The position numbers were made by a program, and so were the translations under genes. Shown piece by piece: positions 17,212 to 26,511 of a stretch of 59,184 nt of DNA (the first letter of the stretch is position 1; every line of letters starts with the position of its first letter). The notes below the pieces were generated by a model. The model worked only from the letters and a program-made list of their open reading frames with translations. It ran no database searches and had not been told where the DNA came from. Source of the DNA: Bacteroidota bacterium (lineage in GTDB: Bacteria > Bacteroidota > Ignavibacteria > Kapaibacteriales > UBA961); contig JAFDZU010000016.1 in assembly GCA_018266765.1 (NCBI GenBank), positions 1 to 59,184 on the forward strand. Direction: 5' to 3'.

Positions 17212-19539
17212 TTATTTCAATTTCCACACACGAACGGAAGTCGAATAATTACCTGAGCTGGGATATAAAATACCGCTTAAATAACGACTATCGGTCGTAT
17301 AATTAAAATTTGTGAACTTCGAACTCACCGTCGGTACTGCCAATATCTTCTGAATTGCTCCGTTTGGAATTGTATAAGTCGTTGGCGGAACCGGAGATTG
17401 CCAGTCGGAGATTGCCTGAATAACAAAGGTGTTATCATTAGCTACACCAATAATAGCTGTCTGTTTCCGATTGATACTGTCCGGTACTGAAAAAGGAGAT
17501 GAATTAAGTTTTGCACCTGTTGCAGTGTTGAAGAAATTGACTGTACCCGGATTATTCCAATCTTGTATAGCCATAACAGAACAGTCGGGAGAAAGAACGG
17601 CACTATTATAATAATTCAGAGCAGGCACTGTAATATCACTTGTTTTTGTATCGGATATAAAATCCCAAGCATATAATCTCGACAAAGTATTTGACTGTAG
17701 AATTAATAGAATTTGGCTTGAGCCGAGTAAACCACCCATTGTCGGATTTCCCTGCTCGGCGTACGATAAGTCTTTAATCTTAGAGCCATCTACTCCCGAG
17801 TACATTGATAACTTAACAGGATAATTATATTTGTCCATCGCAATAATTGCAGAGCCGTCGGGAAGCATTCTGCCGTCATACGCTTTTCCTATTTTGTAAA
17901 GAATTACTCCTGTTTGAGGGTTCACCACACACATCGTATCATATCCATAATGAATAAGCAGTTTTGAGCCGTCAGTTGTGAAATTAACGGCTCCTGTCGA
18001 GCTGTCTTTCACAGGTATATTCGTAAGTTTTATTCCTGTTTTCACATTATACACCTCGATAAAATTAATGTTATTGTGATAACCACTCATTACTACTAAC
18101 GAGCCATCTGGTGAGAGAAGAGCATTCTGAACTGATGAATTATTTATAGTTGATTCGAGATTAACATCATAATACTCGGCACTGATACCGTTTTCACAGC
18201 CCGAAATTACACCAATATCAATTTTATCTCCCGAATTAATCATCGGAATAGAAACGGGAAGCCCTAATCTACCATCGAATGTAGTTGCCTCTACCGTTAA
18301 TGCACTGCCCGATGGAACACGTATTTTGAATTTACCGGTCATTGTGAAATATATACTATATCCACTGCTGTGTGTAACGACAACTGTTCCTGCCACGGGT
18401 GCAGAGTTACAATCAACTATCGTTCCTGTAATCATAGCAGGACAAACAGTTAATTGAATGTCGGCAAGTGTGCGGATTTCATTGGGTGAAAGACCTGTTA
18501 CGTTTATATCCGGTGCGGTTAAGCCACCATTATCACTCGGAGTAATCGAAACTGTAAAATCTACATTCATCGGTACACGGCGTGAATAATACCCACCTGA
18601 ATCTGTAACTACTTTTCGTTGTCCTACTGTTACATACATGCCTGCTACACCTTCTCCATTGCAAACTACTCGACCTTTGATTGTTCCTGTTCTTTCGGGT
18701 ACATCACAGTTCCATTCTGAAAAATGGGAAACTTCGCCCGTGTACGTATTACCAGTTTTCGTTGCAATGCCTTCTTCTTTCCACATTCCGAGTGTTTCGT
18801 TGAAATGCCAGAGTGGTATTGAAGCGGGCGCATCTTTTTGCATTGACACAGCTATCGGATATGTTAGTGTAGCCGTTTTACCGGTCGCAAGTTTTAGTTC
18901 ATTACCCGAAGCATCTTTGATTTCTACTCGCAAGACACCAAAAGAACGAAGTTCGGTCTGGCTGCCGTCTGTGCGAGTAGCGGTCATGTCGCCGGCAAAT
19001 GAATTATAAAAAGTAGGTTTTGTCGGATCGAGGAATTTCGCTGATATATTGGCAGTAGAACCTGTAAATGCTGTTCCTGATGACGTTACAAAAGCATTTG
19101 GAGGGAAACTGACTGTTGCATTTCCTACGCTAATTGTGCCGCCTGATGTGGGGTTTACTGTATGAGTGGTTGCATTACTTTGCATCGTCAGCCGCATTTC
19201 TGTAATTCCACCTGCATTCGGAATTTCTGCACGGCTTCCGGTGAAATAACCACTTTTCTTGCATAGGATAAAGCACCGTGAGGACGGAACATTAGCGTTC
19301 AGCATCATAAACGAACCGAATTTATTTGTTTTTGTAGATATTTTGACTGTTCCATTGACGCTTACAGCAACATCAACACCGGCAAGCGGTTGTCCTAACT
19401 CATCGGTTATCACACCGGCAATGGTGGTAGAGATAGTTGTTCCGTCTGTGCCGCTTGTCGTTGGAGAATCAGACACTTTACATGCTGAAAACACAAGCAT
19501 CAGCAATGGAAGTATCGAAAGAATACGTATATATTTCAT
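17212..19539 (-). CDS. Surface lipoprotein with carboxypeptidase-regulatory-like domains and WD40-like propeller
   Basis: Protein of 775 residues. The lipoprotein signal peptide ends at LVFSAC (Cys20). Residues ~40-120 form a carboxypeptidase-regulatory-like domain (GVITDELGQPLAGVDVAVSV, KSGYFTGS). A middle region (~130-280) has FPPNAFVTSSG and LTYPIAVSMQ segments typical of ZU5-like or GPS-related surface modules. Two further regulatory-like domains start at GTIKGRVVCNGEGVAGM and ITGTIVDCNSAPVAGTV. The last ~320 residues carry WD40-type repeats (LLSPDGSLVVMSGYH, NFTTDGSKLLIHYG, VLSPDCSVMAIQDW). No T9SS tail is present. Outer-membrane anchoring is inferred; substrate unknown. Confidence 0.8.
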   Translation of the reverse strand: MKYIRILSILPLLMLVFSACKVSDSPTTSGTDGTTISTTIAGVITDELGQPLAGVDVAVSVNGTVKISTKTNKFGSFMMLNANVPSSRCFILCKKSGYFTGSRAEIPNAGGITEMRLTMQSNATTHTVNPTSGGTISVGNATVSFPPNAFVTSSGTAFTGSTANISAKFLDPTKPTFYNSFAGDMTATRTDGSQTELRSFGVLRVEIKDASGNELKLATGKTATLTYPIAVSMQKDAPASIPLWHFNETLGMWKEEGIATKTGNTYTGEVSHFSEWNCDVPERTGTIKGRVVCNGEGVAGMYVTVGQRKVVTDSGGYYSRRVPMNVDFTVSITPSDNGGLTAPDINVTGLSPNEIRTLADIQLTVCPAMITGTIVDCNSAPVAGTVVVTHSSGYSIYFTMTGKFKIRVPSGSALTVEATTFDGRLGLPVSIPMINSGDKIDIGVISGCENGISAEYYDVNLESTINNSSVQNALLSPDGSLVVMSGYHNNINFIEVYNVKTGIKLTNIPVKDSSTGAVNFTTDGSKLLIHYGYDTMCVVNPQTGVILYKIGKAYDGRMLPDGSAIIAMDKYNYPVKLSMYSGVDGSKIKDLSYAEQGNPTMGGLLGSSQILLILQSNTLSRLYAWDFISDTKTSDITVPALNYYNSAVLSPDCSVMAIQDWNNPGTVNFFNTATGAKLNSSPFSVPDSINRKQTAIIGVANDNTFVIQAISDWQSPVPPTTYTIPNGAIQKILAVPTVSSKFTNFNYTTDSRYLSGILYPSSGNYSTSVRVWKLK

Positions 19540-20235
19540 TGATATATCCTAAAAAGTATGAAAAAGAAATTGATTATCTCTTACAAAGACACAAAATACA
19601 TAAAAGCGTCTCAAACTGAATGAAATTAATTGAATATTAAAGGAAAAATTAGTGAAAAATGGCTTGTCGTTCGGTAGGTTGTTACATCTGATTTGTCCTT
19701 TAAATTCTAATGACAATGTATTAGTCTCGTCACCGTAAGTATCTTTTTTTTTTAAGTCTATACAAATATCTCTTGGGTATGGTAAGTATTCATTTGAACT
19801 TTGTACCGGGTGTTCTTTAATTCATTGTTCTATGGATTATTAATTGTATGATTATTTTGTGCCTGTACCTACTATGAAAACTATATTGAATATAGGTGAC
19901 AAGGTTACTTTTTAATAGTTTTTCTTTGTTGGAATTACTCCCCTTACACCAAAATTACAACCCGTAGTAATTGGAATAAAGAAGTAGAAGAAAACGAATA
20001 GAATATGATGCAACCGCCTAATGTGATTTTTACAATGAAGAATTTTAGCAAACCACCTGAATAAGATGTGTGGGGTCTAAAATAATTCTATTTGTACAAT
20101 CAAACCAACCGAAAGCGTTTCTAAATTGGATCGCCTTTTATATTGCTGAATAGTTGGTGTTATTATATGAAATAAATAAAAAGAGTACAAGAAAGAGTAC
20201 AAGATAAAAATAATTTTAGATTTAGTGAAAAGTGA
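19540..20235. other. 700-bp non-coding stretch
   Basis: No gene is supported on either strand; all frames are short and AT-rich. It holds the 5' region of the lipoprotein gene at 17212-19539. The only small repeat seen is AGAGTACAAGA occurring twice in tandem near 20181-20204. Confidence 0.6.
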
Positions 20236-20270
20236 AAGCCCTTTGTAAGTGTTGATTTTACAAAGGGCTT
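20236..20270 (-). terminator. Terminator of tRNA-Arg
   Basis: A 13-bp perfect stem (20236-20248 with 20258-20270; AAGCCCTTTGTAA / TTACAAAGGGCTT) lies 8 bp past the 3' end of the minus-strand tRNA gene. Confidence 0.75.
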
Positions 20271-20278
20271 AGATTGTG

Positions 20279-20352
20279 TACGCCCGGCAGGAGTCGAACC
20301 TGCGACCCACAGCTTAGAAGGCTGTTGCTCTATCCAGCTGAGCTACAGGCGC
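20279..20352 (-). tRNA. tRNA-Arg (anticodon UCU)
   Basis: Complete cloverleaf on the minus strand. The acceptor GCGCCTG pairs with CGGGCGT (two G-T pairs). D-arm GCTC-AGCTGGATA-GAGC. Anticodon stem ACAGC/GCTGT enclosing CTTCTAA, anticodon TCT, reading AGA/AGG. T-arm GCAGG-TTCGACT-CCTGC, then discriminator A. CCA is not encoded. It stands alone with its own terminator downstream. Confidence 0.97.
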
Positions 20353-20448
20353 ATCGTGTTTCGACTGCAAAAATACGAAATGATAGTGGATTAGCAAATA
20401 GTTTCCTTATTCGGTCAATGAATATCTTTAAAACAAATACATAAAATA

Positions 20449-20478
20449 AATGCCCTACTCATAATCAAGTAGGGCATT
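20449..20478 (-). terminator. Terminator of the kelch/T9SS protein gene
   Basis: An 11-bp stem (AATGCCCTACT with AGTAGGGCATT) about 50 bp after the stop codon at 20530. On the minus strand it is followed by TTTATTTTATG, giving an adequate U-rich tail. Confidence 0.75.
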
Positions 20479-20529
20479 GAAAAATTTGTATGTTGCCTTA
20501 TAATAAAGACACCAACATCATTATTATTC

Positions 20530-22824
20530 TTATTGGAAACGAACCACAGTCATTGGCTTGCTGACGCTCTGACCGTTAAGCTTAAGAACGATGGTATAAA
20601 CACCTGATGGCAATGTTTGTATATCAAACGATACACTATGAACGCCTTCTGTATAATTTCCATTGACAATAGAAGCAACCTTTGTTCCGACTAAATTGTA
20701 TAAATCCATTACAATATGTCCCGATTTTGGAGCCGCATACGAAATTGTCGTAGTTCCTGAAGCAGGGTTTGGATAATTTTGTCCGATAGTTAATTCTGTT
20801 GAAGATTCGAGGTCTTCTGTTACTCCGGCAGGTCCTTCGGTAGCCCAACTTGAATTATAAACTTCGCGAGTTGTGGTATTCTGCGCCCACACAACAACTT
20901 CAAGATTTTCCATGTCTTCAATAGAATTCTCTGTTGCAAGATTAATACGATTTGCAGGTTGCCCATCTTTTGCTAAACGATAATTTCCAGGAACGGTAAA
21001 TTCGAGAGTTTTAGTAACTTTTTTGCCTTTGGTCATTGCAGTGATGTCCGTTCCTTTATCATCCGGTAACATTTTTTTTACAACATCTTCAAACATGGTT
21101 TCACCATTACTTTTTACATTCTTTTTTGTAGTTTTTTCCATCAATGCAACGTAAAGTTTCATGTTACTTTCGTTATAGTCTGCAAGCGGATCAAGTGAAA
21201 CTGTTACCGTGATTTTATTACCATCCCATACATAATTAGACTTCATATTCAACAAACAAATCTGGCTTGTAGCATCATTAAGCACTTGAGTTGAAAAACT
21301 TTGAGCATTTTGATCCCATCCGCCGTCCACTTCCATACGAGGAATACTATTTATACCATAGAAATAACGACGATTGAGGGTTTCATTGGTAGCGTACGGA
21401 TCACCGGTGCCGGGGAAATCTTGTTGGAATTTTAAAACTGTATAATTACTTCGATCAATAGGGTCAATAACTTTTTTGAGTTGCTCATTACCGGGTTTGC
21501 AAGGGCCACACGTGGATGAGGTAAATACTTCTAATAAAGGAAGACGTTTAGCTACAACATCTACAAGTGTCATTTTTACCGGAATTACAGCACTTGCATT
21601 TGTCGCATCATCGGAAGTGAGAGTAATGACAGATGTATAAACGCCTTCAGCCATGCCGGTTGAATTAACATTCATATTTACAGGAAATGTTGCACCCGGG
21701 TCAACAATGATTTCACCGGATTCGCTTGTGAGCCATTTATCTGTTTTAGGGACTGCAATCGTAACATTTAGTTCGGTAACGCCAAGATTACGAATATTAA
21801 GTGTTTTTTGCCCTTTATTTCCGGATTTTAGTTTGTATTCAATAGAATTTGGGGCAAAGCTAAGAATTGGTTTTGGCGCACCATCAACAAATTTATAGGT
21901 TTCAGGATTATCGGCACCATTAATAAAGTACAAAGAAGTACCGTCACCAACCATATTACCCACATAATAGGTAGCCACAGGCATGGTAAACGAAACACTC
22001 CATTTATCTTTTGAAGCATCATATTTATAGGTAGTTCCTGATGCACCGTCGGCATCACTTCCACCGGCTACAAATAAATTACCACCTAAAACACCTGAAG
22101 CCATAGCGGTAATTGCTTTTGGAAAATCACCAATTTTTTTCCAAGAGATATTTCCGGCTGAAACTGTTCCTTTGAGCACAGTAGCAAAAAGTCCGGTTGT
22201 TTGTCCACCTAACATGTAAATATCATTGCCAATTACCGAAGCTGTCGGATAGATTGCAGAATATAATGTATTGTTTTGAGAAGCCCATGTATCTGTTTCT
22301 ACATCATAGACTTGAGTTGAATTGGAATATGCTCCGCCGGCAATTCCGCTCATCACATAAATTTTACTTCCAATGACAGCACCTGCCATACCATAGGTAG
22401 CAGTCGGCATTGTTTTTTTAGTTGTATATTTATTGGTAGCAGGGTCATATTCAAGAACTTCAGGTGTAGTAACCCGAGTATTATTAGCTATATAAAATCC
22501 ACCAATAATGTAAATTTTGCCGTTTACTGCCGCCGCATAAGAACTGACACGCGGTATCGGCAATGAAGCTAATGTTTTCCATTGTGCATCTGGTGTTTTT
22601 GTGTCGAATGACCATGCACCGGCTGTTGCTTGGCTTAAGCCCGGCGCACCACCAAACATATACAATGTTCCGTCTAAATAAACCTGAGTAGCGAGTGCAT
22701 TATAGGTAACGATAGGTGTCGGCGCGTTAACCTTCGTCCACTGAGAATAAGCACCAATAACTGCAAAAAGAAATACAGCAACTAACGATACTGTTCCTTT
22801 TGCAAATGAGTTCCGAATGAGCAT
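20530..22824 (-). CDS. T9SS-exported kelch-repeat / Omp28-like protein
   Basis: Secreted protein of 764 residues from the ATG at 22824 (GGAG Shine-Dalgarno just upstream; a longer frame to 22887 lacks one). The signal peptide ends ...VIGAYSQ. Residues ~30-330 are kelch repeats (DGTLYMFGGAPG, NGKIYIIGGFY, GSKIYVMSGIAGG, GNDIYMLGGQ). A choice-of-anchor-D-like domain follows, then a thioredoxin-fold/Omp28-related region with the redox motif TCGPCKPGNEQ and PRMEVDGGW. The end is a T9SS type A sorting domain (IGQNYPNPASGTTTISY). A periplasm-independent surface redox role is possible but unproven. A Bacteroidota-type promoter is visible at 22898-22927. Confidence 0.85.
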   Translation of the reverse strand: MLIRNSFAKGTVSLVAVFLFAVIGAYSQWTKVNAPTPIVTYNALATQVYLDGTLYMFGGAPGLSQATAGAWSFDTKTPDAQWKTLASLPIPRVSSYAAAVNGKIYIIGGFYIANNTRVTTPEVLEYDPATNKYTTKKTMPTATYGMAGAVIGSKIYVMSGIAGGAYSNSTQVYDVETDTWASQNNTLYSAIYPTASVIGNDIYMLGGQTTGLFATVLKGTVSAGNISWKKIGDFPKAITAMASGVLGGNLFVAGGSDADGASGTTYKYDASKDKWSVSFTMPVATYYVGNMVGDGTSLYFINGADNPETYKFVDGAPKPILSFAPNSIEYKLKSGNKGQKTLNIRNLGVTELNVTIAVPKTDKWLTSESGEIIVDPGATFPVNMNVNSTGMAEGVYTSVITLTSDDATNASAVIPVKMTLVDVVAKRLPLLEVFTSSTCGPCKPGNEQLKKVIDPIDRSNYTVLKFQQDFPGTGDPYATNETLNRRYFYGINSIPRMEVDGGWDQNAQSFSTQVLNDATSQICLLNMKSNYVWDGNKITVTVSLDPLADYNESNMKLYVALMEKTTKKNVKSNGETMFEDVVKKMLPDDKGTDITAMTKGKKVTKTLEFTVPGNYRLAKDGQPANRINLATENSIEDMENLEVVVWAQNTTTREVYNSSWATEGPAGVTEDLESSTELTIGQNYPNPASGTTTISYAAPKSGHIVMDLYNLVGTKVASIVNGNYTEGVHSVSFDIQTLPSGVYTIVLKLNGQSVSKPMTVVRFQ

Positions 22825-22897
22825 ATTAAACTCCAAAAATATTTGAGAATACTGTGTGTTGTAAATGGTATCTTCTATTAGATACACACTGTAATTC

Positions 22898-22927
22898 CAA
22901 AAATATAATAATTATTGATACTAACAA
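22898..22927 (-). promoter_or_regulatory. Bacteroidota-type promoter (-33 TTG, -7 TATTTTTG)
   Basis: On the minus strand TTG, a 19-base spacer and TATTTTTG match the Bacteroidota consensus TTG-N17-23-TAnnTTTG. It lies about 75 bp upstream of the ATG at 22824. This is the clearest promoter of that type seen in the window. Confidence 0.6.
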
Positions 22928-22989
22928 ACATTTTTGAATTAATTTCCCAAAAAGGGGCAGGATTTCACCTGCTAATTCTCTTAATCTTG

Positions 22990-22997
22990 TATATTTG
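22990..22997 (+). promoter_or_regulatory. Possible -7 element upstream of nadC
   Basis: TATATTTG matches the TAnnTTTG -7 consensus and lies 55 bp before the nadC start. No TTG lies at the right distance upstream, so only half of the promoter is supported. Confidence 0.3.
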
Positions 22998-23051
22998 TGT
23001 ACGGCAATTCTTACTTGAAATTTCTTTTGTCATTTAATTCTAAAAAATACT

Positions 23052-23939
23052 ATGTTTTACGGACTTCACGACGCATCGGTCATACGCCTTGTTCAAATTG
23101 CTCTCCACGAAGACATCGGCGATGGCGATATCACCAGCGAAAGTATTTTCCATGAAGATTCACTTGCTTGCGCCACTGTACTTGCCAAGCAATCGGGTAT
23201 TATCTGCGGACTGCGGATTGCTGAGTTAGTATTTCAAGATTTATCTTCCGATGTTAATTGGTTCGCAACTGTAGAAGAAGGCGCAGAAGTTGAGGCAGGA
23301 ACTATCATTGCAAGGGTGGACGGTTCGAGCCGTGCCTTGCTTTCAGGTGAACGAACGGCTCTCAATTTTCTCCAACGAATGAGTGGAGTAGCAACAAATG
23401 CCAGACGTTTTGTGAAGGCAGTCGAAGGTACAGGTGCAACAATTCTCGACACTCGTAAAACTATTCCCGGCTGGAGAATTTTAGATAAATATGCAGCCAA
23501 AACAGGCGGAGCAGAAAATCATCGAATCGGACTTTTTGATATGGTTATGATTAAAGACAATCATATTGCCGCCGCGGGAGGAATTCGTGCGGCTATTAAA
23601 AAATGCAGAGAAGAAATAAATACTGACCGTATAAGAATCGAAGTAGAAACTCAAACTTTTCAAGATGTGTGGGAAGCCGTAGAATGTGGCGGTATTCATC
23701 GGATTATGTTTGATAATTTCACCCCCGACCGCATGAAAAAAGCGGTTGAATTTGTTGCTAATCGGTACGAAACAGAAGCATCGGGCGGTATTACGCTTGA
23801 TAATGTGCGCCAATATGCCGAAACGGGTGTTGATTATATCTCAATCGGTGCAATTACTCACTCTTCGACCGCTTTGGATATTTCGATGGATATTGTTGTT
23901 ACAAAACCAATGACATGGGAATCTTCGGTAAAAAGTTAA
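23052..23939 (+). CDS. nadC: Nicotinate-nucleotide pyrophosphorylase (carboxylating)
   Basis: Quinolinate phosphoribosyltransferase of de novo NAD synthesis: quinolinate + PRPP to nicotinate mononucleotide, CO2 and PPi; cytoplasmic. The 295 residues show ALHEDIGDGDITS at the N-terminus, SGERTALNFLQRMSG, the substrate-binding DTRKTIPGWRILDKYA, GGAENHRIGLFDMVMIKDNH, IEVETQT, IMFDNF and EASGGITL, plus the VDYISIGAITHS end. All family motifs are intact. nadA/nadB are not in the window. A TATATTTG element lies 55 bp upstream. Confidence 0.96.
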   Translation: MFYGLHDASVIRLVQIALHEDIGDGDITSESIFHEDSLACATVLAKQSGIICGLRIAELVFQDLSSDVNWFATVEEGAEVEAGTIIARVDGSSRALLSGERTALNFLQRMSGVATNARRFVKAVEGTGATILDTRKTIPGWRILDKYAAKTGGAENHRIGLFDMVMIKDNHIAAAGGIRAAIKKCREEINTDRIRIEVETQTFQDVWEAVECGGIHRIMFDNFTPDRMKKAVEFVANRYETEASGGITLDNVRQYAETGVDYISIGAITHSSTALDISMDIVVTKPMTWESSVKS

Positions 23940-24207
23940 GTTCAATTCGTTTGTTACTGAGATTATCAAGAATAATTCCCTGTTTAAATCAGTTAAGTAA
24001 CTTTTTTATAAAAACTTACGCACCATTGTTCTTCTGGGTGAATCTTCAAGTTAAGAATCCCCGTTAGAACGGACAAGAGTATAGTAATATATTGAGTTTC
24101 GATTTTTCACTGTCTTCAGAATTCAGCATTTCATATCAGCAAATTGGTTCAATGACAAAATCTTCCTTATATTGCGTCTGAAAATTGTATAACTAAACAG
24201 AAATAGA

Positions 24208-25566
24208 ATGACATACTATAACAATATATTAGGATTAATCGGCAATACACCGCTCGTAAAACTAAACACATTAACCGCCGGAATCGAAGCTACCGTTTTG
24301 TTAAAAATGGAAAGTAGGAATCCGGGCGGCTCGGTAAAAGACAGAATCGGCGTTGCAATGATAGAAGCCGCCGAGCGCGACGGACTTTTGAAACCGGGAA
24401 TGCTGATAATTGAACCAACAAGCGGCAACACCGGCATCGGTCTCGCACTCACAGCACGGCTGAAAGGATATCGTTGCTTATTTGTAATGACTGATAAAGC
24501 ATCAGGTGAGCGTATAAAATACCTCAAGGCACTCGGTGCGGATGTACTGATAGTTTCATCAGCAGCAAAGTCAAGTTCACCTGAATATTATTTTAATACA
24601 GCACAACGACTTGCATCCGAACTCCCTAATGCTGTCATGCTCAATCAATATGATTTTTATGCAAACCCGCAGGCGCACGAAGTGGGAACAGGTCCAGAAA
24701 TATGGCGTGATACTGATGGGAAAGTAACGCATTTTATTTCGGGAATCGGAACCGGTGGCACAATTACCGGAACGGCGAGATTCTTGAAAAGCCAAAACCC
24801 AGGTATTAAAGTTATTGCTGCAGACCCGACCGGCTCGTCAATTAAAACATTCAAAGATACCGGACGACTTGTGGAAGCATTACCCTATTTGGTCGAAGGC
24901 GTTGGTCAGGAGCGAATCCCCGGAAATTTAGATTTGTCGTTAGTGGACGAAGTTATGAATATTTCCGACAAAGAATCCTTCATGACGGCGCGTCGACTTG
25001 CGTTAGAAGAAGGGATATTCTGTGGAGGTTCTTCGGGAATGAATATAGCTGCCGCATTGCGTGTAGCTAAACTCTTACCAAAAGAATCAGTTGTTGTGGT
25101 AATTATTTGTGACACAGGTGAACGGTATTTATCCAAACATCATTCGGATGAATGGCTCAAAGAAAAAGATTTATTAGATGTAGATATTTCGCTCAAGATG
25201 GCAGTGTTCGGGAAATCAGTTTCCAAAAATATTCCTGCGATTGTATCGGTTTCACCAAGACAAACGGTTGACGAAGCATTGCAGTTGATGAGCAGTTATG
25301 AATTATCTGAGCTTCCGGTGGTCGAAGCAAATAAGGTAGTCGGTGCAGTTCGCGAGAATAAATTAATGGCAAAAGTGATTCAGAATCGTGAAGTGATGAC
25401 TGCTGCGATTTCTGAGGTAATGGAAGAACCGATGCCCGTTTTGGATGCAAACGAAGATGTTCAAGCGGGAATTGCTAAACTTAAAGAGCATCCGGCAATC
25501 GTGGTCAGAGAATTTGGTCGGCTTATCGGAGTGCTATCGCGGCATGATGTTTTAGGATATTTATAA
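24208..25566 (+). CDS. Cystathionine beta-synthase-type PLP enzyme with CBS domain pair
   Basis: PLP-dependent fold-type II enzyme of 452 residues. Residues 1-320 form the cysteine synthase/cystathionine beta-synthase catalytic domain: IGNTPLVKLN, the PLP lysine in NPGGSVKDR, PTSGNTGIGLA, SGIGTGGTITGTARFLK, GVGQERIPGNLD and FCGGSSGMN. The last ~120 residues hold two CBS modules (IVSVSPRQTVDEALQLM; MPVLDANEDVQAGI ... IGVLSRHDVLGYL). This architecture is that of cystathionine beta-synthase, condensing homocysteine and serine, although an O-acetylserine sulfhydrylase role cannot be excluded. It is monocistronic, with its own terminator. Confidence 0.9.
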   Translation: MTYYNNILGLIGNTPLVKLNTLTAGIEATVLLKMESRNPGGSVKDRIGVAMIEAAERDGLLKPGMLIIEPTSGNTGIGLALTARLKGYRCLFVMTDKASGERIKYLKALGADVLIVSSAAKSSSPEYYFNTAQRLASELPNAVMLNQYDFYANPQAHEVGTGPEIWRDTDGKVTHFISGIGTGGTITGTARFLKSQNPGIKVIAADPTGSSIKTFKDTGRLVEALPYLVEGVGQERIPGNLDLSLVDEVMNISDKESFMTARRLALEEGIFCGGSSGMNIAAALRVAKLLPKESVVVVIICDTGERYLSKHHSDEWLKEKDLLDVDISLKMAVFGKSVSKNIPAIVSVSPRQTVDEALQLMSSYELSELPVVEANKVVGAVRENKLMAKVIQNREVMTAAISEVMEEPMPVLDANEDVQAGIAKLKEHPAIVVREFGRLIGVLSRHDVLGYL

Positions 25567-25582
25567 TAATTATTTGCTTAAT

Positions 25583-25624
25583 AAAAAAAAGCGACTTTTC
25601 TTACACAAGAAAAGCCGTTTTATT
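25583..25624. terminator. Bidirectional terminator between convergent genes
   Basis: The stem with core CTTTTCTT / AAGAAAAG extends through G-C pairs to flanking A and T runs. It serves the plus-strand gene ending at 25566 and the minus-strand gene ending at 25649. Confidence 0.7.
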
Positions 25625-25648
25625 TTTTGTAATCGTTTGTATTTAATA

Positions 25649-26365
25649 TTACTTCGGATACACAGGCGATGTCGATTCAGCAACATTCCCATAGGCAGTA
25701 ATTTCGACAGTCGGGTTATCCGCATTTGATGTTTTCATTTTTACTGAACCATTAAAATAACCTTTTTCTTTTGGGGTTACGCGAGCAATTACTTCCACTT
25801 CAGAGCCACCCTTTACCACGATAGTTTTTTTAAGATTAATGCTTAGTCCATTACTTGCCTCAAAATCAGAGAAGGTAATATCTTCGGTTGTCGAGTTTTT
25901 AATTGATACTTTTGCTTCTGATGTTTGTCCAACCTTCAAATCACTAAACACAAAATATTGCGAAGGTGTAACTTGAATCGGACGTACAACATCAGCTTTC
26001 AAATAGAGAATTTTAGTTGGCATCGTTGCGTCATTGCTTGTTATCGTAACGCTTTTGGTCAGCATACCGTTAGCGGCTCCAAGATTAAGCGATATTTCTG
26101 TTGTAGCAATTTCACCGGGTTGCAATTCTTTTTTATCGAGTTCGGCAGTTTTGGTACAGCCGCACCCCGGATGTACATCAGCAATTTTTAATGCTTCAGT
26201 TCCCACATTTTTAATTTTAATTACTGCTTTCAAGGGGGATTCTTTAGAAGAAACTTTACCCCAATCGTGCGTATCTCCACCTACAATTTCAAGTTTGGGT
26301 TGTGCAATCATCGTTATTGCCATCCCAACAAATAAAGCCACACCCATTGCAAAAAAACGTTTCAT
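25649..26365 (-). CDS. DUF1573 domain-containing secreted protein
   Basis: Secreted protein of 238 residues with a signal peptide ending ...MIAQP (~22). It holds the DUF1573 hallmark near residues 32-75: GGDTHDWGKV, then IKNVGTEALKI and HPGCGCTKTAEL. A second Ig-like/anchor-D-like domain follows (YFVFSDLKVGQTSEAKVSIKN). The CGC-T motif is typical of the family, whose function is unknown. It is the last gene of the long minus-strand block, 146 bp after the barrel gene. Confidence 0.85.
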   Translation of the reverse strand: MKRFFAMGVALFVGMAITMIAQPKLEIVGGDTHDWGKVSSKESPLKAVIKIKNVGTEALKIADVHPGCGCTKTAELDKKELQPGEIATTEISLNLGAANGMLTKSVTITSNDATMPTKILYLKADVVRPIQVTPSQYFVFSDLKVGQTSEAKVSIKNSTTEDITFSDFEASNGLSINLKKTIVVKGGSEVEVIARVTPKEKGYFNGSVKMKTSNADNPTVEITAYGNVAESTSPVYPK

Positions 26366-26511
26366 TAAGCTAACTCCTTATATAATAAATAGTATTTAAA
26401 ATAATTGATTCTGTAATTCAACTGTAAATCTAACAAGAACAACAATTGTTGAGAAATTTTTTTTGTCGTTTTATTCTTTTGACGATTATTACCTTGCTTA
26501 TTGTATTACAA

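Noticed and set aside
24108-24140. Short AATTCAGCATTTCAT-like match to an arm of the palindromic repeat
   Set aside because: Only one partial arm of about 15 bases is seen; not enough to call another copy.
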